Source: Alphaproteobacteria bacterium (GTDB lineage Bacteria; Pseudomonadota; Alphaproteobacteria; CBDBCS01; JAHZLG01). Taken from it: a stretch of 11,463 nucleotides of DNA. Positions 1-5,701 of the stretch are shown piece by piece. Below the pieces are notes generated by a model. That model was given only the letters and a program-made list of their open reading frames with translations, was not told the DNA's origin and did not search any database. Each line of letters begins with the position of its first letter. The stretch's first letter is position 1. Where the stretch lies: positions 1 to 11,463 of the forward strand of contig JAHZLG010000173.1 of assembly GCA_022599995.1 (NCBI GenBank), given 5' to 3'. Made by a program: the position numbers and the translations under genes.

Positions 1-39
1 AGGTTCTCCAGCAAATTATTCCAGAAAGAATCGCATCCC

Positions 40-987
40 ATGACCGATAAGAACCTGGTGCCGTTTCGGGCACACCCGCCACTACCTTCATCGACAACGT
101 CTACGGCATCTTCGCGCGTGCTTTCTTCACCCTCGCCCAGCAGGGCGATGTCGGAAAAAAGCACAGTCGTGTCGCGAAGCAACACACACACCCCTGTTGG
201 AGCCACCTCGCATGCTATCACGCCGCTTATCGGAAAACGTAAGCCGCTGTCCTCGGGTAAGGCATCCGCAAGCAAAGGAGGAGGCGACAAGCATCGTCTC
301 CAGGTTGCTATCCGCAACCTCACCTACTGCACGACCATGGACGAATTGAGCAACTGGCTGGCGTGGGACGCCAAAGTCACCACCCAGCTCGACCACCTCG
401 GCTTCGTTTTCGTTGCCGCGCCGCGCCCACCTATGCCAAGCCTTTCTCTCGCCCAACCCGCCAACGCAACCCAACCCGCGCACGCAACCCAACCCGCGCA
501 CGCAACCCAACCCGCGCACACAACCCAAGAAGCGCACACCACCGAAGACACGCCCGAGTCAATTATTTTCCCCAAGAACGATGCCGCCCCACCGATCGCC
601 CCCCCCTATGGGGCGACGCTTTCCCAAGCGGATTTGTCCAGCATCACCCAAAATAACGGGGTGACAAACAAGCTTCATTACCTCAACCCCTTTCCCTCGA
701 GCTTGACGAGTGCCATAGGCAAAAATCAGGATGATTCGATACCAACGGTCGCCTTCAAAGATGGATTGCTGGTTATGATAGATTTTGCGACACCGGGGAT
801 AGCAACGGCGACACGCAAAACCGTTACTTTTAATCCCCCGTGCCACGATGCGGTGCAACCAACAGCCATCGTGTTTGCCAGCAAGGAGACCTCCCGTTTT
901 AATGACCCAACAAGTGCAGTGGCGTACTTTGAGTTGGCAACGGCACTTGCTACCATGCTGCAAGATTGCTCCCGTATTCGGCGGTAG
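40..987 (+). CDS. DUF484-like protein upstream of xerC (divergent, low-complexity extended)
   Basis: This is a 315-residue open frame on the same strand as xerC, ending 35 bases before it. It starts at an ATG preceded by a purine stretch (AGAAAGA) about 12 bases upstream. Residues 1-85 are Ser/Thr/Pro-rich and look disordered. Residues 86-127 (from HRLQVAIRN to FVFVAA) resemble the N-terminal helix and first strand of DUF484 proteins. Residues 138-167 are a repeated ATQPAH stretch encoded by an 18-bp tandem repeat. The C-terminus, around IVFASKETSRF and then a helix (AYFELATALATML), resembles the DUF484 ending, where family members have 'LALGS.dp.RF' and a final helix. DUF484 proteins are GAF-like, of unknown function, and often sit next to xerC in Proteobacteria, so context supports the call. 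The protein is longer than the usual roughly 230 residues and weakly conserved, so it may be diverging or decaying. The family assignment is by eye. Confidence 0.55.
   Translation: MTDKNLVPFRAHPPLPSSTTSTASSRVLSSPSPSRAMSEKSTVVSRSNTHTPVGATSHAITPLIGKRKPLSSGKASASKGGGDKHRLQVAIRNLTYCTTMDELSNWLAWDAKVTTQLDHLGFVFVAAPRPPMPSLSLAQPANATQPAHATQPAHATQPAHTTQEAHTTEDTPESIIFPKNDAAPPIAPPYGATLSQADLSSITQNNGVTNKLHYLNPFPSSLTSAIGKNQDDSIPTVAFKDGLLVMIDFATPGIATATRKTVTFNPPCHDAVQPTAIVFASKETSRFNDPTSAVAYFELATALATMLQDCSRIRR
452..523 (+). repeat. 18-bp tandem repeat, 4 copies, inside the DUF484-like gene
   Basis: Four consecutive 18-bp units (452-469, 470-487, 488-505, 506-523) follow the pattern CCCAACCCGCGCACGCAA. The first and last carry one or two substitutions, and a decayed fifth unit follows. 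The period is six codons, so the array is read as a repeated ATQPAH peptide and does not disturb the frame. Confidence 0.95.
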
Positions 988-1022
988 ATTTTTGGTTTTT
1001 TTCGTGGTATTCTCAAAGTACC

Positions 1023-2003
1023 ATGAATGTGAAAAACAATAGTTATATACACGTCCATAATCTTTTGGAATTGTGGTTGCAGTGGTTGCGGGACGTGCGG
1101 GGGTACTCGGTGCACACCATCAGCAATTACCGGCGCGATGTGGGGCAGTGGAATGCCTTCCTTTCTGAGTACATTGGCGAGGAAAATGACGCCATCCTTG
1201 CGCCAACTGCCCAGCAAGTCAAAGGCTGGATGGCACAACAGCGTCGGGAGGGCAAATCGGCATCTTCGGTCAATCGGCGATTGGCGGCGATCAAGTCCTT
1301 TCATAACTGGCTTTTGCACCATCACCATACAGGGCATGACTTCCCTTTGGTTCGGCGGCAAAAGGAGAAGGTGATCCTGCCTCGCCCCGCCACCACGGCC
1401 ACGGCTGTTGATCTGACGCAGATAGGGCGTGCCCACGAGACGCAACCTGACTGGGTGACGCATCGTGATCAGGCAATTTTCTCCATGCTATTTGGGTGCG
1501 GGTTGCGGATTGCAGAGCTTCTCTCGCTTGCGGGGTCTTCCTTGCCTCCGCTGGGGACGGCGTGGCCCCCGTCGCTGCGGATTATCGGGAAGGGCAACAA
1601 GCAGCGGGTTGTGCCCATCTTGCCTGCCTCCACCGTTGCGCTGGATCGCTATCGGTCGGGGTGTCCTTTTCCTCTCGATGACCATCTTTTTGTTGGCACT
1701 CGCGGCAAGCTTCTCTTGCCACGGCTGGTGCAGCGTCGAATGCAGCAATTTCGTCGTGCCCATGCCCTGCCCGACACGCTGACACCCCATGCCCTGCGGC
1801 ACAGCTATGCCACTGCCTTGCTTGAAAGCGGGGGAGACATTCGAATGATCCAAGAGCTACTCGGCCACGCTTCGCTCGCGACAACCCAACGTTACACGCA
1901 AGTAAACGCTGCCCATCTCATGCGTGCCTACCAAGACGCCCATCCACGCGCCGGTGACCAAGAACGTCACGCTGATCCGCACCCTCCCCTCAATGAGGAA
2001 TGA
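1023..2003 (+). CDS. xerC: Tyrosine recombinase XerC
   Basis: This 326-residue tyrosine recombinase would act with XerD at the dif site to resolve chromosome dimers before division. The N-terminal SAM-like core-binding domain covers about residues 10-105 (LELWLQWLRDVRGYSVHTIS). The catalytic domain has the full active-site set: Arg162 (GCGLRIAELL), Lys190 (IIGKGNKQRVV), His256 and Arg259 (HALRHSYAT), His282 (ELLGHAS) and the nucleophile Tyr291 (TTQRYTQV). I chose the ATG at 1023. The frame extends further upstream only from a TTG at 966, which would lie inside the preceding gene. No good Shine-Dalgarno is visible at 1023. XerC rather than XerD is inferred from the DUF484-like neighbour and from the MNVKNN...LELWLQWL N-terminus. 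The C-terminal 20 residues are a charged, non-conserved tail. The stop overlaps the aat start by four bases. Confidence 0.93.
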   Translation: MNVKNNSYIHVHNLLELWLQWLRDVRGYSVHTISNYRRDVGQWNAFLSEYIGEENDAILAPTAQQVKGWMAQQRREGKSASSVNRRLAAIKSFHNWLLHHHHTGHDFPLVRRQKEKVILPRPATTATAVDLTQIGRAHETQPDWVTHRDQAIFSMLFGCGLRIAELLSLAGSSLPPLGTAWPPSLRIIGKGNKQRVVPILPASTVALDRYRSGCPFPLDDHLFVGTRGKLLLPRLVQRRMQQFRRAHALPDTLTPHALRHSYATALLESGGDIRMIQELLGHASLATTQRYTQVNAAHLMRAYQDAHPRAGDQERHADPHPPLNEE

Positions 2004-2614
2004 CTCTCGTGCAGCACCAGCTTAATGCCTCGATGATGCTGGAAGCCTACCGGCACGGCCTGTTCCCCATGGCGACCGATCGACAATCGGAGGAGATACT
2101 ATGGGTTCGACCGCGCGAACGCGGCATCATCCCCCTCGATGAGCGCTTTCACATCAGCCGCAGCCTCCAGAAGCAATTGCGCAGCAGCCGGTGGACGTGC
2201 ACTATCGATCAGTCATTCGACGAGGTCATCCGCCACTGTGCCACTGTGCCCCGCGAAGGAAGCAGCGGCAAGACATGGCTGAGCCACCGCATCGAGACGC
2301 AAATGTGTGACCTGCATGGGCTTGGTGTTGCCCACTCGCTTGAGGTGCACGACCGGGATGGTTTGGCAGGAGGATTATATGGGCTGGCAATCGGCGGAGT
2401 GTTCGTCGGGGAGAGCATGTTTTGCCTGCGTCCCAACGCCAGCAAAGTCGCCCTCGTGACTTTGGTCGAGCGGTTGCGCGCCCGTGGGTTTGCCTTATTG
2501 GATGCCCAGTACGACAACCCCTATTTGCAGCAATTCGGATCGTATGTGATCTCGAATGAGATATATAGTGCCCTCTTTGCTGCGAATTGTAACAAGCCGG
2601 TCGCCTTTATCTGA
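2000..2614 (+). CDS. aat: Leucyl/phenylalanyl-tRNA--protein transferase
   Basis: Aat transfers Leu or Phe from aminoacyl-tRNA to N-terminal Lys or Arg of proteins. This marks them for ClpS/ClpAP degradation in the cytoplasmic N-end rule pathway. The 204-residue protein is full length for the shorter alphaproteobacterial form. It has AYRHGLFPMA near residue 16, then ILWVRPRERGIIPLD, GKTWLSHRI, the conserved core GVFVGESMFCLRPNASKVAL (about 132-151), and LLDAQYDNPYLQQFGS near the end. It overlaps xerC as ATGA, so the two are probably translationally coupled. GAGGA at 1995-1999 directly abuts the ATG at 2000, which is too close for normal initiation. The GTG three codons later, at 2009, has ideal spacing, so the true start may be 2009. 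The following gene converges from the other strand after only 21 bases, and no convincing terminator lies between them. Confidence 0.94.
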   Translation: MTLVQHQLNASMMLEAYRHGLFPMATDRQSEEILWVRPRERGIIPLDERFHISRSLQKQLRSSRWTCTIDQSFDEVIRHCATVPREGSSGKTWLSHRIETQMCDLHGLGVAHSLEVHDRDGLAGGLYGLAIGGVFVGESMFCLRPNASKVALVTLVERLRARGFALLDAQYDNPYLQQFGSYVISNEIYSALFAANCNKPVAFI

Positions 2615-2635
2615 CCGGGCACGCCCTGCCGCCCC

Positions 2636-4327
2636 CTAGGCGGGTAATCCAATAATCTGTTTTATCTTCGCGATGTTCAGGTGTTGCCGCATGTGAGATG
2701 CCACCGCATCGAGTGCCTCATCGACCACCCTTTCGTGATCAGCAGTGCCGTAGGTGCCGGCACGGATGTGCGAAAGAAAGTGGGCACGAAACGCGCCGTG
2801 ATGGAACACCCCGTGCCAGTAGGTGCCCCAAACCCGTCCGTTTCCTGCCATCGCCCCATCGAGGTAGTTACCCGCACCCGCACCCGCAAAATCAGCTGAG
2901 CTGCGAAACACGGGGCGGCGACAGTCATCACCCGTGGTCTTGCCGACATGGATTTCATACCCTGTTGCCGGGCAATCCAGTGGCAGACAATGCCCCTGCA
3001 CCCGATGGGTACTTTTGGAATCCCCGGCGAGCACCGTCGCGACGTCTAACAAGCCCAGCCCCGTGATCGAGTGCCCTTTGGCGGATTCAACCCCGTCGGG
3101 GTCGTTGATCACCCTGCCGAGCATTTGATACCCGCCGCATAGTCCTAGCACGAAGCCTCCGCGCCGATGGAAGGCGAGAATGTCGGTTGCCCACCCCGAT
3201 TGCTTCACCATCTGCAGGTCGGAAGCGACTGCCTTACTGCCCGGGATAATGACGGCATCGGCGTCGGGTGGCAGGGGAGCACCGTCGGACAGCCAACGCA
3301 TATGCAAACCCTCCTCGTGCTGGAGGGCGTCCATGTCATCGGCGTTCGCAAGGTGGGGAAGGCGCAACGCATAGAGGGTAAGCCTCTTGTCATCGCTTCG
3401 TCTTGCTGCGCTTCGGGGTGCGCTTGGGGCAGAGGCGGGGATCGACGACACGGCACCCGGATCGGCGCTATCAGCACTGGCTGTGTGGTCACAGTGGTCA
3501 CTACGGTCACCACGGTCACTACGGTCACCACGGTCACCACGGTCACCACGGTCACCGTGGGGTGTACTGTGAGCAGTGGAATTCGCGGCCACCCCCGAAT
3601 CCTCGGCGGGGAGTCGCTTGGCGGCGGCGCATTCGGGCAGGATGCCCAACCCTTGCCATCCAGTATGGCGTTCGATGATCGTCATGCCGTCGTGGAACAG
3701 TGACACCTGCCCGCGCATGCGATTGATGATAAAACCCTTGATTGCCGCTCGGTCTTGGGCATCGAGCACGCGGTGCGTCCCCACCACTGAGGCAATCACC
3801 CCGCCACGGTCTATGTCGCCGACAAGGACAACCGGCACTTCAGCGGCAAGGGCAAATCCCATGTTGGCAATGTCCCCTGCGCGCAGGTTGACCTCGGCGG
3901 GGCTCCCTGCCCCTTCGACCAAAACAACGTCGCAGCGGGCGCGCAGCCGGTGATAGGCTGCCATGACCTCGGGCAGCAGTTTTGTTTTGAAATCACGGTA
4001 TGCCGAGGCTTCCACGTGCGACCGCATTCTTCCGTTCACCACCAATTGCGCCCCGCCTTGTTGCGGCTTCAGCAGGACGGGGTTCATGTCCACCGAGGGG
4101 GGGGTGCGTGCGGCAATCGCCTGCAAGGCTTGGGCGCGTCCGATTTCGCCGCCTTCGGGGGTGACGGCGGCATTGTTCGACATATTCTGGGGTTTGAATG
4201 GGGCGACCTTGTACCCCTCATCGGTGAGCAACCGACATAGTCCAGCCACCAACAGCGATTTGCCCACATCGCTGCCTGTTCCTTGCAGCATGAGGGCAGC
4301 GGGGCGGGGCGGGTTTTTGAAGGGCAT
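2636..4327 (-). CDS. cobQ: Cobyric acid synthase
   Basis: CobQ amidates four side chains of adenosylcobyrinic acid a,c-diamide, using glutamine and ATP, in cobalamin synthesis. The N-terminal dethiobiotin-synthetase-like ATPase has the P-loop GTGSDVGKS (residues 16-24), FKPQNMSNN (44-52), VEGAGSPAEVNL (137-148) and the GDIDRGG motif (170-176). The C-terminal class I glutamine amidotransferase has its nucleophile Cys397 in GLCGGYQMLG, with YEIHVGKT (457-464) and WHGVFHH (504-510). The 563 residues exceed the usual length of about 480-500. The excess is a low-complexity insert at about 245-315 with a repeated GDR/SDR motif, exactly between the two domains after LPAEDS. I chose the ATG at 4327, with AAGAAG about 9 bases upstream and the family's N-terminus. 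The frame stays open to 4624, but that part is antisense-phase sequence of the TSUP gene and its duplicate. No other cobalamin gene is in the window. Confidence 0.95.
   Translation of the reverse strand: MPFKNPPRPAALMLQGTGSDVGKSLLVAGLCRLLTDEGYKVAPFKPQNMSNNAAVTPEGGEIGRAQALQAIAARTPPSVDMNPVLLKPQQGGAQLVVNGRMRSHVEASAYRDFKTKLLPEVMAAYHRLRARCDVVLVEGAGSPAEVNLRAGDIANMGFALAAEVPVVLVGDIDRGGVIASVVGTHRVLDAQDRAAIKGFIINRMRGQVSLFHDGMTIIERHTGWQGLGILPECAAAKRLPAEDSGVAANSTAHSTPHGDRGDRGDRGDRSDRGDRSDHCDHTASADSADPGAVSSIPASAPSAPRSAARRSDDKRLTLYALRLPHLANADDMDALQHEEGLHMRWLSDGAPLPPDADAVIIPGSKAVASDLQMVKQSGWATDILAFHRRGGFVLGLCGGYQMLGRVINDPDGVESAKGHSITGLGLLDVATVLAGDSKSTHRVQGHCLPLDCPATGYEIHVGKTTGDDCRRPVFRSSADFAGAGAGNYLDGAMAGNGRVWGTYWHGVFHHGAFRAHFLSHIRAGTYGTADHERVVDEALDAVASHMRQHLNIAKIKQIIGLPA
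3484..3555 (-). repeat. 9-bp tandem repeat, 8 copies, inside cobQ
   Basis: Eight consecutive 9-bp units, typically CACGGTCAC or TACGGTCAC on the plus strand, run without a gap. The first two units (TGTGGTCAC, AGTGGTCAC) are the most degenerate. On the coding strand the unit is GGTGACCGT, read as Gly-Asp-Arg, with Ser and His variants. Being three codons long, copy-number changes would keep the frame. Confidence 0.96.
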
Positions 4328-4340
4328 CACAATTCTTCTT

Positions 4341-4489
4341 GGAGACCGCGGCCTACCTAACCAGAGGTGCCACTGCCGTAAAGGGCTTGCACGATCAGCC
4401 AGCATCCAATGATCGTGAGGGTCGAGCAGCAGATAGCATAGAAAATCCGCACAGGGAAGCGTCCATGCAAGAACAGTCCCAGCCGTGCA
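4341..4489 (-). pseudogene. Duplicated 3' fragment of the TSUP permease gene
   Basis: This 149-bp block matches 4560-4708, the 3' end of the TSUP gene plus 16 bases past its stop. I count five differences, about 97% identity, at a constant offset of 219 bp. It encodes the last 43 residues of the permease (ARLGLFLHG to SGTSG) with the stop at 4357-4359. Of four differences within the coding part, three are synonymous and one changes Tyr to Cys. The fragment has no start or upstream part of its own, so it is a non-functional remnant as a permease. It fills most of the gap between the TSUP gene and cobQ, and its left edge lies only 13 bases upstream of the cobQ start. Confidence 0.93.
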
Positions 4490-4518
4490 GCGGTGACCGC
4501 ATGCGGTGACCGCTGCAC
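4485..4518. repeat. 34-bp near-perfect palindrome at the edge of the duplicated block
   Basis: The sequence is an inverted repeat centred between 4501 and 4502. Arms of 17 bases pair at every position except 4495/4508 (G/G). Each arm contains GCGGTGACCGC, which is itself nearly palindromic, so the element reads as both a direct and an inverted repeat. It begins inside the last five bases of the duplicated TSUP fragment. No T-run follows on either strand, so it is not a classical intrinsic terminator. Confidence 0.9.
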
Positions 4519-4531
4519 ACGCACGAAGCAG

Positions 4532-4555
4532 GTCGGCAAGTCGACAAGTCGGCAA
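4532..4555. repeat. 8-bp tandem repeat, 3 copies, intergenic
   Basis: Three consecutive 8-bp units lie at 4532-4539 (GTCGGCAA), 4540-4547 (GTCGACAA) and 4548-4555 (GTCGGCAA). They fall in the unique stretch between the palindrome and the stop of the TSUP gene. The period is not a multiple of three, in keeping with a non-coding location. Confidence 0.9.
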
Positions 4556-4559
4556 TTCA

Positions 4560-4708
4560 GGAGACCGCGGCCTCCCTAGCCGGAGGTGCCACTGCCGTAA
4601 AGGGCTTGCACGATCAGCCAACATCCAATGATCGTGAGGGTCGAGTAGCAGATAGCATAGAAAATCCGCACAGGGAAGCGTCCATGCAAGAACAGTCCCA
4701 GCCGTGCA
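4560..4708 (-). repeat. Parental copy of the 149-bp direct repeat (3' end of the TSUP gene)
   Basis: This is the intact partner of the fragment at 4341-4489. It covers the last 43 codons and stop of the TSUP permease gene plus 16 bases downstream. Both copies begin with GGAGACCGCGG on the plus strand and end at AGCCGTGCA. The spacing between the two copies is 70 bp. Confidence 0.93.
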
Positions 4709-5436
4709 CCGATGATCGCCACCGGTACCAAGACCGCGGTCACGATCCAGCTCTCTTGGGAGAACAAGTCGAGGGCGGTATACGAAGGCACCTTCAGCGC
4801 ATTCACGAAGAAGAAAAACAGCACCGAGCTCGCCACAAATTGCCCGCGTGGCATGTGCGACCCATCGGACTCACGGTATGCCAACAGGTACATGGCGACA
4901 ATCGGACCACCGGCGTGGGCGAGCGTCGAGGTGAATCCCGCAGCCGTGCCGGTCAGCAATCCCAGCGCGCCCAGACGGGCTCGACTGCCGCTTTTTTTGC
5001 GGGGCGTCGCCGGCGGCGAAGGCTGTAAGGAAGCGCGGTGCTGCCGATAGGCCATGGCGGCCTGCCATCCCACAAAGAGAATGCACATGCCGCCCAGTGC
5101 CACAAGCAGGGTCTGTTTGTCCCAGAGGGCAAAGGTGAAGGTGCCAAGGCCGACACCAAGCGCCGCACCCAGCATGATGGCTCGGAATCCTGCCAATCCT
5201 TTTTTCCACACCTCTACCCAGGTCTTCCGCCAAGAGTACATTGCCACGATGTCCATCAACAGCAGGATGGGCAAGGAGATTGCCACCGCGTCGCGCGGCG
5301 AGACGAAGACTGCCAAGACAGGCGTTGCCAGAAAGCCGAAACCGCCCCCAAAACCCGATTTGGAGATGCCAACCATCAAGACGGAGAATGGCACGAGAAC
5401 CCACGACAAAGGGTGGGCAAGAAATATATCGATCAT
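4576..5436 (-). CDS. TSUP (TauE/SafE) family membrane permease
   Basis: This 286-residue inner-membrane protein belongs to the 4-toluene sulfonate uptake permease family, once called TauE/SafE or DUF81. Members move small organic or sulfur-containing anions, such as sulfite, sulfoacetate or taurine. The substrate here is unknown. About seven to eight hydrophobic segments alternate with short loops. Each half carries the family's conserved glycine-rich motif: SKSGFGGGFGFLATPVLA (25-42) and GTAAGFTSTLAHAGGPIVAM (163-182). A basic cytoplasmic-type linker (RKKSGSRAR, 146-154) separates the halves. The ATG at 5436 has no clear Shine-Dalgarno. The gene lies downstream of glcF by 265 bases and upstream of cobQ by 248 bases, all on the same strand, so co-transcription is possible but not tight. 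Its 3' end is duplicated just downstream. Confidence 0.93.
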   Translation of the reverse strand: MIDIFLAHPLSWVLVPFSVLMVGISKSGFGGGFGFLATPVLAVFVSPRDAVAISLPILLLMDIVAMYSWRKTWVEVWKKGLAGFRAIMLGAALGVGLGTFTFALWDKQTLLVALGGMCILFVGWQAAMAYRQHRASLQPSPPATPRKKSGSRARLGALGLLTGTAAGFTSTLAHAGGPIVAMYLLAYRESDGSHMPRGQFVASSVLFFFFVNALKVPSYTALDLFSQESWIVTAVLVPVAIIGARLGLFLHGRFPVRIFYAICYSTLTIIGCWLIVQALYGSGTSG

Positions 5437-5701
5437 GGCAGGGGGGTTGTGACAGGGGACACAGCACGGCAGACCTTGACGGTTGCGGTGTCATGTCTCG
5501 CTAGGGCAGACCGCGGGGGCCGTGAAGGGCAGAGAACCGCAGACCGCGGGGAACCGCGAAGAGCAGGTGGGAGGCATATGGAGGCATATGGAGGCATATG
5601 GAGGCATATGGAGGCCTGGGGAGGCCTGGGGAGGCAAGGGGAGGCCTCGAGCTTGAATCCGATGCTGCCCTTGAGGGGTATGCGACTGGCGTTAGTCGGC
5701 A
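5437..5701. other. Intergenic region between glcF and the TSUP gene, repeat-rich
   Basis: No gene is convincing here. The region holds two copies of GCAGACCGCGGGG (5506-5518 and 5539-5551), then a 10-bp tandem array. Reading frames that cross it are fed by the repeats and show no coding logic. I see no clear promoter for the TSUP gene and no T-tailed terminator for glcF. Confidence 0.7.
5571..5650. repeat. 10-bp tandem array, 8 units, between the TSUP gene and glcF
   Basis: Eight contiguous decamers run in register. Four are identical GAGGCATATG (5571-5610), followed by two GAGGCCTGGG (5611-5630), GAGGCAAGGG (5631-5640) and GAGGCCTCGA (5641-5650). The GAGGC half is fixed while the other half varies in blocks, as expected for stepwise duplication. 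The period is close to one turn of the DNA helix, so all units face the same side. Confidence 0.97.

Noticed and set aside
2628..2642. Terminator between the converging aat and cobQ (CCGCC / GGCGG)
   Set aside because: The stem is only 5 bp, overlaps the cobQ stop and has no T-run on either side.
3167..3703. Long plus-strand open frame opposite cobQ with Val-Thr-Thr repeats
   Set aside because: It is antisense to the well-supported cobQ, and its repeats are the complement of the Gly-Asp-Arg array. There is no family resemblance.
4328..4624. N-terminal 99-residue extension of CobQ, open in frame to 4624
   Set aside because: The extension reads the TSUP 3' end and its duplicate in a non-native frame. 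The family's N-terminus begins at the ATG at 4327, with AAGAAG upstream. The extension contains a repeated 22-residue block only because the DNA is duplicated.
5571..5650. CRISPR array
   Set aside because: The units are contiguous decamers without spacers, and no cas genes are present.
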